Assembly (NCBI GenBank): GCA_013287135.1
Contig: JABDEK010000007.1
Coordinates: 1 to 64,000 of the forward strand
Reading direction: 5' to 3'
Origin: Acidobacteriota bacterium
GTDB lineage: Bacteria > Acidobacteriota > Terriglobia > Acidiferrales > UBA7541
DNA length: 64,000 bases
Part shown: one piece after another, positions 18,644 through 28,718 of the stretch
Layout of the letters: each line of letters opens with the position of its first letter
Position numbering within the stretch: the first letter of the stretch is position 1
Made by a program: the position numbers and the translations under genes
The notes under the pieces: model-generated
What the model was told of the DNA's origin: nothing
The model's input: only the letters and a program-made list of their open reading frames with translations
Database searches by the model: none

Positions 18644-19429
18644 ATGCCGGACAATCTAACGAAACCACGTATCCTTGTCACCAACGACGACGGCATTCAT
18701 GCCCCCGGCCTTCGAGCGCTGGTCCATGCCGTCACGCCCATAGGCGAAGTCACCGTTGTGGCGCCCTCGCATGAACGTAGCGCCTCAGCGCAATCTCTCA
18801 CGCTACGGCAGCCGATTTACTGCGATCAGATCGGGGAGAATGAATACTCGATCGAAGGCACTCCCGCCGACGCCGTAATACTCGCGTTTCATACGCTACT
18901 TAAACAGAAACCCGATCTCGTAATCTCCGGCATTAATCGCGGCGGTAACATGGGAGAAAACGTTTATTATTCGGGAACCGTCGGTGCGGCCATGGAAGGT
19001 GCCATCAATCGCGTGCCATCCATCGCCGTTTCGGTTTCCTATCGCACCAAGGAGATCGATTTTGCTCCAGCCGCGAATTTTATGCTCACGCTCGTGCCGC
19101 TGATCATCAGGGAAGGTCTTCCACCCGGCATTTTGCTGAACGTCAACGTGCCAGATCCGTGGAACGGCGAAGTGCGTTTCACCAAGCAATCCTCGAAAAT
19201 CACGCGCAACGTGCTTCAACCCGGCTCCGACCCTCGCGGCCGCCGCTATTTCTGGCTGCACGAGCAGAAGCTTGTGGAGGGCATCGAACCTGACACCGAC
19301 ATGGCCGCCATCCGCGACGGCGCCATTTCCATCACCCCTCTCCAGCTTGACCACACGCACGCCCCGTCGCTCAATCATCTTTCACATTGGGCCGGGCTCT
19401 TGTCGCGTCAGTTCGGACACCAAGCTTGA
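18644..19429 (+). CDS. surE: 5'/3'-nucleotidase SurE
   Basis: SurE dephosphorylates nucleoside monophosphates in the cytoplasm using a divalent metal. The metal-binding Asp pair is in ILVTNDDGIHAPG, the Ser in VVAPSHERSASAQS, and the Asn in SGINRGGNMGENVYYSGTVG, all conserved. The open frame begins with a TTG at 18602. I use the ATG at 18644, which leaves a short leader before the first beta strand and gives 261 residues, a normal SurE length. In many bacteria it neighbours pcm or stress genes; here it follows tRNA-Pro. Confidence 0.95.
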   Translation: MPDNLTKPRILVTNDDGIHAPGLRALVHAVTPIGEVTVVAPSHERSASAQSLTLRQPIYCDQIGENEYSIEGTPADAVILAFHTLLKQKPDLVISGINRGGNMGENVYYSGTVGAAMEGAINRVPSIAVSVSYRTKEIDFAPAANFMLTLVPLIIREGLPPGILLNVNVPDPWNGEVRFTKQSSKITRNVLQPGSDPRGRRYFWLHEQKLVEGIEPDTDMAAIRDGAISITPLQLDHTHAPSLNHLSHWAGLLSRQFGHQA

Positions 19430-19690
19430 TGTAATCCTGTCCCACTACGTACGGGTCCGCCAACGTCAAGACATCATGCATCGGCGAGTGTATGAACCCT
19501 ACAAGTTTGCTCGATTCTCATAAGATGCTATGCTTCAATTTCAAATGTCGTCTTTCTCTCGATATAGCTCGACCTTTTATCGCCGCTTTTTTCAATTCGC
19601 ATTTGTTGCTTGGCTATTCTTCGTGAATTTCATCTACTATCGTCAATTCAAGATCCTCTTTCTGTTCCGGCTTGCCGCAATAAAACATCA

Positions 19691-21574
19691 ATGACCTTTG
19701 TAGTCTCACTTTCCGTATTCATTCCTGTATTACTTGTTCTTGCTGTCGCCTTAGCGCTTGGATTTCGGATACTTGAACTCCTCGGCTTTGCGCCCGAAGA
19801 GACATTTGAGTGGGGGCTGTTTGCCGCCGGGATATCTTTTCCTGTCATAGGATTTTTCGTTTTTGGTCTATCGGTACCAGGATGGCTTGGCATGCGCTCC
19901 GCCTGGGGGCTTATGTCTGTTCTAGCGATCGTATCGTGGCCCGGATGGTTTTTGTTGCGAAATTGGCTCGCATCTATGCTGAAAGGCATCAGCCGCTGTT
20001 GCGAAAATGCCAGCTTCGTAAATAGAGTAGCGTTGACTCTGCTCGCTCTTGTTATTGTCCTCGAAGCTTTTGTCTCAGTGGCGCCTCTGACGGGCTCTGA
20101 CGCCATGCACTATCATTTCACAGCGCCAGCGCTCGAACTCGGTCACCCGCTTCACCCTATTTTCTGGCTCACCCACAGCTTTTTGACCGGCCAAGCCCAC
20201 TTGCTTATCTCTCTCGGTATGGCTCTTGGAAGCGAGCGAATTTCACTGGCCTTGATTTTCCTCGGCGGTCTTCTTACTGCTGCCGCCCTATTCGTGATTG
20301 CGCGTCAGCTTATGACCTACCAATGGGCGGTTCTCGCCGTACTTGTATTTTTAATTTCACCGATGGTTTTTTGGCAGATCACCACTTCCGGTTCACCAGA
20401 TGTTTGGATGGGATTCTATGTCGGCCTAACAATAGTCGCTGCGGGGCGCGCAATCCAAGACGCCAGCATGAAATTCTTCCTTTTGGCGGGATTTTTCGCG
20501 GGGGCGGCCGCGGGTATCAAATATACGGGCTGGATTGTTCCATTCGCAATCTGTGTCTATCTCTTGTTCGCGACCCGCTCGTGGAAACTAACGTTGGCTT
20601 GCGGAATAACCTCTTTTATTGCTGGAGCACTAACGCAAGTGCGTAACTTGGTGTGGACCGGGGATCCGTTCTTTCCGTTCCTTATGCCACGGCTTAGTCC
20701 TGCCAATGTAAACGCCTTCGCTTTGCAGGCCTTGGTCACCGACACTCGTGCCGGTAATTTTTCGACGAACTGGCTTCATCTGTTGAAATTCCCGTTTAAT
20801 GTTGTGCTCGATGGCGACCGGTATGGCCTAGGCCAATATTTCGGACCGCTCGTGCTCGCCTTCAGTCCGTTGCTGATTTTCGCTCGATGGAAATCCCACA
20901 CCGTTCGGTTGACTGCGACCGTCTGTGCCCTCGTATTTGCCTCGAACGCTTTGACCACGCAAATGGGAAGGTTTCTGTTACCCGTTTACATTCTGGCGCT
21001 CGCCCTAGTTGTCTCGGGTGTCGCAGATCTCTTCGCGCGCAAGTGGAAGCTTGCATCATCTGCGTGCGCTGTTACGCTCATCCTGTTCTTAACATTCGCG
21101 GGCCTATCCGACATTGTCTATGCACGCGATTTCCTGCCGGTCGTAATCGGGAGCGAGAATAGAGCGGAGTTCCTCGAAAGAATGGGGCCCGATTACAAGT
21201 TGGCAACCTTTATAAACGATACGCTCGGGCCTGAGACTCAGCACAACGCCGGAAACGTAATCGTTTTCTTAAGGCATCTGTACTATCTCAAAGTTCCCTA
21301 TGTCTATGGAGATCCTGGATCTTCCTGGACCTTCGATCCCTCCAAATGCAATAAACCCGACCAGCTCTTGCTGTTGTTAAACAATATCAATGTACGATGG
21401 GTGGTCAGATCACCAGACTATCCCCCGCCTCTGGCCGAAGCGTTCGATGGCTTGGAGTCACAGAATAAACTAGTTCGCATTGCGTCAATGGATCTCGAGA
21501 CTTTTACAGGGAATTCGAGAATCTACAGACAGAAGCGAACCACTAAAGTTGTGATCCTTGAGCTACAAAAATAA
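19691..21574 (+). CDS. Polytopic membrane protein, GT-C glycosyltransferase-like
   Basis: From the ATG at 19691 the product is 627 residues with about 12 helices. The loop LTGSDAMHYHFTAPALELGH after the third or fourth helix has the Asp/His pattern of the first GT-C periplasmic loop. GFFAGAAAGIKYTGWIVP is a typical later helix of dolichyl-phosphate-mannose-transferase-like proteins. A soluble C-terminal domain (residues 510-627) contains DYKLATFINDTL and VRWVVRSPDYP. It probably transfers a lipid-linked sugar in the periplasm. It converges on the spermidine-synthase-like membrane protein, leaving 97 bases between them. Confidence 0.7.
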   Translation: MTFVVSLSVFIPVLLVLAVALALGFRILELLGFAPEETFEWGLFAAGISFPVIGFFVFGLSVPGWLGMRSAWGLMSVLAIVSWPGWFLLRNWLASMLKGISRCCENASFVNRVALTLLALVIVLEAFVSVAPLTGSDAMHYHFTAPALELGHPLHPIFWLTHSFLTGQAHLLISLGMALGSERISLALIFLGGLLTAAALFVIARQLMTYQWAVLAVLVFLISPMVFWQITTSGSPDVWMGFYVGLTIVAAGRAIQDASMKFFLLAGFFAGAAAGIKYTGWIVPFAICVYLLFATRSWKLTLACGITSFIAGALTQVRNLVWTGDPFFPFLMPRLSPANVNAFALQALVTDTRAGNFSTNWLHLLKFPFNVVLDGDRYGLGQYFGPLVLAFSPLLIFARWKSHTVRLTATVCALVFASNALTTQMGRFLLPVYILALALVVSGVADLFARKWKLASSACAVTLILFLTFAGLSDIVYARDFLPVVIGSENRAEFLERMGPDYKLATFINDTLGPETQHNAGNVIVFLRHLYYLKVPYVYGDPGSSWTFDPSKCNKPDQLLLLLNNINVRWVVRSPDYPPPLAEAFDGLESQNKLVRIASMDLETFTGNSRIYRQKRTTKVVILELQK

Positions 21575-21671
21575 AACCTCAATTGGATAATGCCAACTCT
21601 ACGTCCAAATCGGCGATCGTTACTGTATCACGATTGGCACCCAATCGCCTGGCACAAGCGTTTCAATTCAA

Positions 21672-23990
21672 CTATGTCACTGCCTCCTTGCTTGCCTCTA
21701 AATTCGATTGTTGCGAAGATTCCTTTCCTCCGCGTCGCAGAAAAAGAAATGAGAAAAAATAGAGCAGCGCGGCGAATATCAATAGGGCTCGAATACCTGT
21801 CCACAAAGACACTGACTCCAGCATCCCGCCGACTAGCGCGCCCATAAGATTCGATCCGAGTGCCTGCCCGCTGAAATGGTAATCCGCGAAGCTGCGGATG
21901 AAAACGATAGAGGCAAACGCTACCGGAGAGCACAAAACCAGAGTGGCGACCAGAGCTTTAACCCAAAAGGACTGGAAGAAAAGTCTTTCGAGTGGCAACA
22001 AATAGGAGACTAACATACACACTAGGATCCCGGCGTACGCAAATCGCACAGGAACCTCAGGCCACCAATCCACAAGAAAATTGGCTGCTACAATCAGAAC
22101 AAGTATCCCGGCAATTACCACGGAATTCACCAACCAGGTCGTACCGAACAGCATAGCCATACGGCTGACGATTTGTGCTTCGAGCAGCAGAAAGCCCGCA
22201 CCGAGAAAAAAGAAGTGCCAGTTGATTGCCTGTCCTGCCGCCCCTGTTTGTCGGATTAAAAGGCGCGTCAACAGGACGAGTAGAATGGACATAATAATAA
22301 TGATGAGTGGCAAACCTGGCTCGTGTTGATAGAAATAGGGCCAGTCGTCCGTCGTGAGATGAGCGGCTTCCATTTCTACGCCATTGTGAGTTTTAAGATA
22401 GGCGCTGAGTTCGCTGTTCGCAAGAGCTTGGTTTAGACGGTTCTTGGATCCCACCACAAAAAACTGCCCGCCACTACTGTACTTCGAAGCATCCGCGGAG
22501 AAATTTAGAGGAGTTTGGTCAAAGACCGTTTGCAGCAGACCGTAAAGGCGGCCGGCGATCCATGGCGTATGCGCCTGGAATTTTAAAACAAGCAAGCCAT
22601 TATCTGTTAGTAAACGGCGCGCAGCTTCCAGCGCCTGCCGCGTGTAGACATAATTGTCAATGCGAACGGAAGAATAATTCGAAATGTTAGTATGTGAATC
22701 CAGCAACGAATAGACAATCAGATCGAACTTCTCGTGGCTGTTTTCAATATAGCTGCGAGCATCGTTAACCACAGGTGTCACGCGTGGAGACGAATAGGGA
22801 CGTTCAAAATGGTACTCCCGTCCAAGATGTTGAATAAGTGGATCAATTTCGACTGCGACAACATGGCCGGCGCCATTGCGAAGCGCGGCAGCAACATCAT
22901 TTCCCATACCAGCACCAAGAACTAGCACGGAGGGCGGATCGGGATAGAAGTGATACGGAAGATTGTAGGCATCCCAGTCGCTCTTCGTAGTCGAGAAAAA
23001 GTCAGGGTGGCTAGCGACGAAAGCGGGAGAGAGATTAACAACTTGTTGAAACCAGGTGTGATTAGTATCGAGTTGATAGGCTATGATTTCGCCATTCTCA
23101 ACACGAGCGGAAAGTTCTAAGTACTGATAAGGTGACCAATATTGTTGGACGAGACCGTGGGGTTGCAATAAGAAAAAGCTCAGACAGACTGCGAACGCTG
23201 TGAGTGTGGCCCACCGAAGGGCAGCAACCTTGGCAACAAGTAAGGTTAGAAGAATACAGGCAACTGCAAACCAAACCACCGGAGGCTGCCAGTATTGGCA
23301 CAACAGAGTGAATAGAAGAATGCCCGCCAGACTTCCCAGAATATTCACTGAATATGCAAAGATACCGCGAGGGGCAGTTTCCAAATAACCGCCCACGATC
23401 TGTCCGAGTGGGATAAAAATCATTGCATTCAAAATAAAAAGTGGAACAGTTATAGCGATGGCCGCTCCGAGAGCCAGAAGAGCTATTCCAGAAAATGGCA
23501 CCGCCGGGATGCCCATCGAATTCACTTCCGATGACACACCTAGGTAGGAGGGAAGAGCGCTGATTAACGCGCGCAGAGGCTGCCAAGGGAACTCAATCAG
23601 GAAGACAAGAGAAAGCAGCGGCGCAATCAGAGCAATCAAGTTAATGCGCTTGCGACAAAGAAAGCAACCTACGCCAAAACCGAGGAAACAAGAGACCAAC
23701 ATGTAGTTTTTAAGGTACGCAAAGATCCGCACCTCTGAAGAAATCCACCGAATCATCAAAAGCTCTAGAAATAATACTAAGATGCTCGCTAAGAAAAGTC
23801 CGCCGTATGAAAAACCGCCCAGATCCTCTAGTGAAAAATCGAAAATAATCGTCAAACTTCGAAGGGTGCGCACCCAGCGAGAAGGTTTCGCTCGGTAAAA
23901 ACTAAAAGAGTAAAGGCAAGCGAGTACGCTAATTAAGAGCGTAATACAAAAAGCTATTTGAAAGTCGAATCGTGCAAGGTTTTCCCTCAA
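21672..23990 (-). CDS. Membrane protein with spermidine-synthase-like domain
   Basis: This 772-residue protein has two polytopic regions (about residues 10-280 and 560-760) flanking a soluble Rossmann methyltransferase-like domain. That domain contains PSVLVLGAGMGNDVAAALRN, then HVVAVEIDPLIQHLGREY, VVNDARSYIE and FDLIVYSLLDSH, the spermidine/spermine-synthase fold. The aminopropyltransferase Asp motif is weak, so real polyamine synthesis is doubtful. Such fused membrane forms are common in environmental bacteria and usually uncharacterised. Substrates could be lipids or glycans. It faces the GT-C-like protein tail to tail. Confidence 0.75.
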   Translation of the reverse strand: MRENLARFDFQIAFCITLLISVLACLYSFSFYRAKPSRWVRTLRSLTIIFDFSLEDLGGFSYGGLFLASILVLFLELLMIRWISSEVRIFAYLKNYMLVSCFLGFGVGCFLCRKRINLIALIAPLLSLVFLIEFPWQPLRALISALPSYLGVSSEVNSMGIPAVPFSGIALLALGAAIAITVPLFILNAMIFIPLGQIVGGYLETAPRGIFAYSVNILGSLAGILLFTLLCQYWQPPVVWFAVACILLTLLVAKVAALRWATLTAFAVCLSFFLLQPHGLVQQYWSPYQYLELSARVENGEIIAYQLDTNHTWFQQVVNLSPAFVASHPDFFSTTKSDWDAYNLPYHFYPDPPSVLVLGAGMGNDVAAALRNGAGHVVAVEIDPLIQHLGREYHFERPYSSPRVTPVVNDARSYIENSHEKFDLIVYSLLDSHTNISNYSSVRIDNYVYTRQALEAARRLLTDNGLLVLKFQAHTPWIAGRLYGLLQTVFDQTPLNFSADASKYSSGGQFFVVGSKNRLNQALANSELSAYLKTHNGVEMEAAHLTTDDWPYFYQHEPGLPLIIIIMSILLVLLTRLLIRQTGAAGQAINWHFFFLGAGFLLLEAQIVSRMAMLFGTTWLVNSVVIAGILVLIVAANFLVDWWPEVPVRFAYAGILVCMLVSYLLPLERLFFQSFWVKALVATLVLCSPVAFASIVFIRSFADYHFSGQALGSNLMGALVGGMLESVSLWTGIRALLIFAALLYFFSFLFLRRGGKESSQQSNLEASKEAVT

Positions 23991-24450
23991 CTCTTTCTCC
24001 GATCGGCTCGTTCAAGATGTGGCACCAGCCGCGCGGGAGAGTTTACACTAGTACCAGTCCAGTACATCCTGCGATAAGTCATGCCATCAGTGATTACTTA
24101 GAATGTGGTGTCGCAGGGAACGCTTGAGAAGGACCGCCAATCAATACCCGAACAGCGAGGATAGCAGCAGTGGAAACACGTCGTTCGAACGTATAAGGAG
24201 ATGAGGGAGAGAAAGTCTCAAGGAGGACAGGCGGTGCGCGAACTGCATTCGATAGCCGTGTTCGGGTCAGGCTCGAATTCTAATTAAAGACGTCGTACGC
24301 CTTGAACTCAGCACAGATTGCAATCTATTTTGCGACCAGTAACAAGACTCAAGCATCCACTACACAAAAGTTGGGTCATTAGTGGCCAATTTCGCCGATA
24401 GGAATGCACTTCGCCGATAGCGGCGATCTCGGAAGTTCAAAAGGAAAATT
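23991..24450. other. Intergenic stretch, 460 bp, no supported gene
   Basis: It lies between two divergent genes and so should hold both promoters. No open frame with a domain is seen. A direct repetition of the word TTCGCCGATAG occurs at about 24389 and 24410, just before the SDR gene, and may be a regulatory or slipped repeat. Confidence 0.4.
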
Positions 24451-25245
24451 ATGGACCTACAATTAAAACGCAAGAAAGCATTAATCACAGGCTCGACCGC
24501 AGGAATTGGTTTCTCCACCGCGCAAGCTCTGGCTGCGGAGGGCGCGTCGGTCGTGGTTAATGGAAGAACGCAAAAACGCGTAGATTCCGCTATCGCCGAA
24601 ATTCGCAAAGCCCATCCTGGTGCAGAAGTCTCGGGCATCGCTGCTGACGTTTCGAATCGCGAAGGTTGCTCGAAAGTAATCCAATCGGTCCGAGCTGTGG
24701 ATGTTCTGATCAACAACATGGGCATCTTCGAGCCAAAACCGTTCGAGAAAATTCCCGATGAAGATTGGATGCGCTTCTTCGAAGCCAATGTCATGAGCGG
24801 TGTACGCCTCTCCCGTCATTACCTCGCGGGCATGCGTGAAAAAAACTGGGGCCGAATCATTTTCGTCTCCAGTGAGTCAGCCGTTCAAATTCCTGCTGAA
24901 ATGATTCACTACGGCATGACTAAAACAGCACAGGTCGCCGTCGCTCGCGGTATTTCCGAAACAGTCGCCGGCACAGGCATCACCGTGAACAGCGTGCTGG
25001 CCGGCCCCACCAGGTCCGAGGGCGTCGAAACTTTCATCTCGCAAATGGGCGTGCAAAAAGGTTCTGACTCCGCCGCCTTCGAAAAAGAATTCTTCAAAAA
25101 TATTCGCCCATCCTCTCTTCTCCAGCGTTTTGCAAGCACGGATGAAGTCGCTAACATGATCGTTTATCTCTCCAGTCCGCTGGCTTCCGCCACAAACGGC
25201 GCAGCCATCCGCGTCGATGGCGGAGTCATTCGCGCTATCCTGTAG
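24451..25245 (+). CDS. Classical SDR-family oxidoreductase
   Basis: The 264-residue protein has every classical SDR element: TGSTAGIG for NAD(P) binding, ADVSNREG, NNMG, the catalytic Ser in FVSSES and the YGMTK pair. It ends in LSSPLASATNGAAIRVDGG, typical of FabG-like enzymes. It is cytosolic and probably reduces a ketone or oxidises an alcohol; the substrate is not evident. It is followed by the CocE-type hydrolase on the same strand, about 110 bases later, so a shared role in breaking down an ester or amide substrate is possible (inference). Confidence 0.9.
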   Translation: MDLQLKRKKALITGSTAGIGFSTAQALAAEGASVVVNGRTQKRVDSAIAEIRKAHPGAEVSGIAADVSNREGCSKVIQSVRAVDVLINNMGIFEPKPFEKIPDEDWMRFFEANVMSGVRLSRHYLAGMREKNWGRIIFVSSESAVQIPAEMIHYGMTKTAQVAVARGISETVAGTGITVNSVLAGPTRSEGVETFISQMGVQKGSDSAAFEKEFFKNIRPSSLLQRFASTDEVANMIVYLSSPLASATNGAAIRVDGGVIRAIL

Positions 25246-25355
25246 TAAGCGCGCAGGCCGACCGCCAGGCATTCTGGCCCTATACTTCTATCGCATCCTG
25301 AGTCTAACCAGACTCCGTCGTGTGGTAGCCTTGCCCGTCCAGAGGAGCTCGGGAC

Positions 25356-27782
25356 TTGAACCGATCTGTCAGACCCGCGGCCATAGCAGCGATTGTGATT
25401 GCGGCAGCTTATCTTCCGCTTTACGCGCGAGCGGACGTTTCGTCGTCGAACCCCGCGCAAGAACAGGCCCGCTGGGCCACCGTCCACGGAATTGTCACCG
25501 ATCCAACCGGCGCAAAAATCTCCGGAGCTTCGGTAGAATTCTTATGGGATAGGAAATATATCGTCCAGACCAACGCCGCCGGAAAGTACACAATCCAGCT
25601 AGAACCCGGAACTTACGATGTCCAAGTGCGGGAATTTGGATTCTCAATCGCGCGTAAAGAAAGACTGTTGCTTTCACCTAGCGCGCAAATTGAACTGAAT
25701 TTTAAATTAATGCTTCAGCCTAGCGGTGGACCGACGGAAGTCACGCCATCTGAAGGTTCTTCTCCGCAGCCTGCTAGTTACGAGGCCGTGAAAATCGTGC
25801 AAGCCTGGATCCCCATGAAAGACGGCATCCGCTTGGCCGTGAATCTCTACATGCCAAGCGCCCCGGTCCAGCCAAGTACGCCCGACGCAGAGCATGGCGG
25901 AAAATTCCCAGCCATCCTTGAATATCTGCCGTACCGCAAAGATGATTGGACGCTAGCGCGCGACTGGCAACTCCATTCCTATTTCGTAAAACGCGGCTAC
26001 GTCACTGCGCGCGTTGACATTCGTGGCACCGGCGGGAGCGAAGGGAATCCTCCCGACCGCGAATATTCTGATCAAGAGCAGCAGGACGGCCTAGAAGTGA
26101 TCGACTGGCTTTCCAAACAGTCGTGGTCCAACGGCAACGTCGGGATGATGGGAATTTCCTGGGGCGGCTTCAACGCCATTCAGTTGGCGAACCTGCATCC
26201 CCCCGCGCTGAAATCGATCATCGCGATGTGCGCTACCGAAGATCTTTTCCACGACGATATTCATTACATTGATGGCCTCATGCACGTCGATGAATTCGAG
26301 CTCGGCATGGATATGCAGGTCGGCATCACGCGCGCGCCGGATTTTCCCACCGATGAAAAATCTCTTGCGCCGCGTTTCGACGCCACTCCCTGGTTTCTTC
26401 TCTATCTTCATCACCAGCGCGACGGAGCATTTTGGCAACGCGCTTCGATCTCGGGCGATGAGTATGCTGCATACAAAGTGCCGACTTTCATGATCGGCGG
26501 TTTTCTCGACGGCTATCGCGACAGCGTCGGCCGATTCCTCGAACGCGCAAAAAACGCGCCGGTAAAAGCCCTGCTCGGCCCCTGGAATCACAGTTTTCCA
26601 CACGATGCTCAGCCCGGACCAAGCATTGAATGGCGCGTGCAAGCCACGCGCTGGTGGGATTACTGGCTGAAAGGCAGGCAGAACGGCATTCTTGACGAGC
26701 CGCGTTTCGAAGTTTACATGCGCCACTGGTATCCGCCCGATCCGAACATCGCAGAGATTCCCGGCGACTGGCGCGCCGAAAATAGTTTTCCTCCAGCCAA
26801 CGGGCAAAACGAAACTCTTTATCTTTCGCCAAATCATTTACTGCGCGATTCAGCGCCCGCCGCGGCCACGGAAGAATTAAAGTATGTTCCGACCATCGGC
26901 GCCGAAGCAGGATTTTGGTGGGGCGATTTCACCACCGATCAGCGTCCCATCGACGCCTTCAGCTTATTTTACGATTCCGAGCCGCTGGAAAAAGACACCG
27001 CAATTCTTGGATGGCCCAAAGCGCTCCTTCAAGTGTCCGCAAGCGCCCCGCTAGCGGACTGGTTCGCGCGGCTTTCAGATGTGGCGCCCGACGGCACCGT
27101 AACCATGGTTACCGGCGCCGGGCAAAGTGGCGCGCAACGCGATTCGCGCTCCAATCCGACGGATCTCGTTCCGGGCCAAGCGTACTCGCTTCCAATCGAA
27201 CTGCATTTCACAAGCTGGGTGTTTCAACGCGGACATCGCATTCGCCTCGCCATATCAAACGCTATCTGGCCCATGATTTGGCCAACACCGTTCCCGATGA
27301 CTACCTCGTTGCAGCTCGGTGACGCTTCAGCATCTCGATTGGAACTTCCCCTCGTCCCGCTGGAGCCGCCTGCGCGCCCACATTTTTCCGCGCCCGAAGA
27401 AACGCCTCCGCTCGAAAGTGTGAAATCCGAAGGTGACACTTGGCCGCCTCAGGTATGGACCGATACGCACGATTTGCTCACTGGCATCACGCGTATTTCT
27501 TGGATGGGAGACGACGCAAGCCAATACCCCTGGGGCCGTATGAAGGATCACGAGCAGATGAGTTACGTTCTCGGCGATGACCATCCAGAAAAAAGCTCCA
27601 TACACGCTGAAGGTTCCACAACCATCGAATTGACTGGCCGCATTCTGATCTGGAGTGTTGTCATCGATTTCAGCAGCGACCTGCACAATTTCTATTATCA
27701 TTCCGAGCGCCATCTCACCGAGAATGGCAAACTGATTCGCGAAAAAAGCTGGAACGACACGATTCCGAGAGACCATCAATAG
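25356..27782 (+). CDS. CocE/NonD-family hydrolase fused to a carboxypeptidase-regulatory-like domain
   Basis: The start is a TTG at 25356 with AGAGGAG eight bases upstream, followed by a signal peptide that probably ends at ARA-DV near residue 27. Residues about 45-120 form a carboxypeptidase-regulatory-like beta domain (VHGIVTDPTGAKISGASVEF). The X-Pro dipeptidyl-peptidase S15/CocE alpha-beta hydrolase follows. Its nucleophile Ser is in GISWGG (about residue 267), the Asp in GFLDGYRDS (about 382) and the His in GPWNHSF (about 413), with the jelly-roll domain after that. It should act outside the cytoplasm on acyl esters or Xaa-Pro amides. The extra N-terminal beta domain is unusual for CocE enzymes. 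Confidence 0.87.
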   Translation: MNRSVRPAAIAAIVIAAAYLPLYARADVSSSNPAQEQARWATVHGIVTDPTGAKISGASVEFLWDRKYIVQTNAAGKYTIQLEPGTYDVQVREFGFSIARKERLLLSPSAQIELNFKLMLQPSGGPTEVTPSEGSSPQPASYEAVKIVQAWIPMKDGIRLAVNLYMPSAPVQPSTPDAEHGGKFPAILEYLPYRKDDWTLARDWQLHSYFVKRGYVTARVDIRGTGGSEGNPPDREYSDQEQQDGLEVIDWLSKQSWSNGNVGMMGISWGGFNAIQLANLHPPALKSIIAMCATEDLFHDDIHYIDGLMHVDEFELGMDMQVGITRAPDFPTDEKSLAPRFDATPWFLLYLHHQRDGAFWQRASISGDEYAAYKVPTFMIGGFLDGYRDSVGRFLERAKNAPVKALLGPWNHSFPHDAQPGPSIEWRVQATRWWDYWLKGRQNGILDEPRFEVYMRHWYPPDPNIAEIPGDWRAENSFPPANGQNETLYLSPNHLLRDSAPAAATEELKYVPTIGAEAGFWWGDFTTDQRPIDAFSLFYDSEPLEKDTAILGWPKALLQVSASAPLADWFARLSDVAPDGTVTMVTGAGQSGAQRDSRSNPTDLVPGQAYSLPIELHFTSWVFQRGHRIRLAISNAIWPMIWPTPFPMTTSLQLGDASASRLELPLVPLEPPARPHFSAPEETPPLESVKSEGDTWPPQVWTDTHDLLTGITRISWMGDDASQYPWGRMKDHEQMSYVLGDDHPEKSSIHAEGSTTIELTGRILIWSVVIDFSSDLHNFYYHSERHLTENGKLIREKSWNDTIPRDHQ

Positions 27783-27816
27783 CTTTGCCGCGCGAAATCG
27801 CATTCCGGAGCATGGT

Positions 27817-28674
27817 TTGAAAAACAGCGCCATCCTGCTCATCAGTTGCCCTGACCAAAAAGGGCTCAACGCGGCCGTCCACGAATTTATTTATCGCGCC
27901 AACGGAAATACTCTCCACGCCGATGAGCACCAGGACTTCGAGCGGAATCTCTTCTTAATGCGTGTGGAATGGGATCTGGCCGGATTCTCCATCGATATGC
28001 GGGATTTCGCCAAAGAATTCCAGCCCGTTGCGGACCGCTTCGGCATGAAATGGCGCGTCGCACTTTCGAGCTATCGTCCGAGGGTTGCTGTTTTCGTTTC
28101 GCGCTACGATCACTGCCTCGCCGACTTGCTCTACCGCCAGCACAGCCGGGAACTCGCTTGCGAGATCCCTCTCGTCATCAGCAATCACGAAGACGTGCGT
28201 CGCTGGACGGACTTCTACAAAATCCCGCTGCACGTGATCCCGGTGACCAAAGAAAATAAGCCCGACGCCGAACGCCGCGAACTCGATCTACTGCGCCCCC
28301 ACGGAATTGATTTAATCGTCCTCGCGCGTTACATGCAGGTACTGTCTTGGGATTTCATTCGCCAGTATCCGCCGCACCACATTATCAACATCCATCACTC
28401 ATTTTTGCCTGCGTTTGTCGGCGGCAAGCCACATCATCAAGCTTTCGAGCGCGGCGTCAAACTTGTCGGCGCCACCAGCCATTACGTTACCGAAGTTCTC
28501 GACGATGGCCCCATCATCGAACAAGACGTCGTTCGCATTTCTCACCGCGATACTTTGGAAGATTTGATTCAGAAAGGCCGTGACCTCGAGAAAGTTGTTC
28601 TCTCTCGCGCTGTTCGCTGGCACATCGAAAACCGTATCTTGCTATACGGTAATAAAACGGTAATTTTTGATTAG
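27817..28674 (+). CDS. purU: Formyltetrahydrofolate deformylase PurU
   Basis: PurU hydrolyses 10-formyl-tetrahydrofolate to formate and THF. The 285-residue protein has an N-terminal ACT-like domain (LLISCPDQKGLNAAVHEFIY). The formyltransferase-fold domain carries INIHHSFLPAFVG, including the catalytic His, and LDDGPIIEQDV with the catalytic Asp. The start is a TTG at 27817 behind GGAG. Besides purine balance, PurU is known to accompany glycine-betaine and sarcosine demethylation genes. The Rieske oxygenase and methyltransferase next door fit that second use. Confidence 0.94.
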   Translation: MKNSAILLISCPDQKGLNAAVHEFIYRANGNTLHADEHQDFERNLFLMRVEWDLAGFSIDMRDFAKEFQPVADRFGMKWRVALSSYRPRVAVFVSRYDHCLADLLYRQHSRELACEIPLVISNHEDVRRWTDFYKIPLHVIPVTKENKPDAERRELDLLRPHGIDLIVLARYMQVLSWDFIRQYPPHHIINIHHSFLPAFVGGKPHHQAFERGVKLVGATSHYVTEVLDDGPIIEQDVVRISHRDTLEDLIQKGRDLEKVVLSRAVRWHIENRILLYGNKTVIFD

Positions 28675-28718
28675 TTGAATTGGAGAACGCTCTTTCAAAT
28701 ATTCTGCAACTAGCGTGT

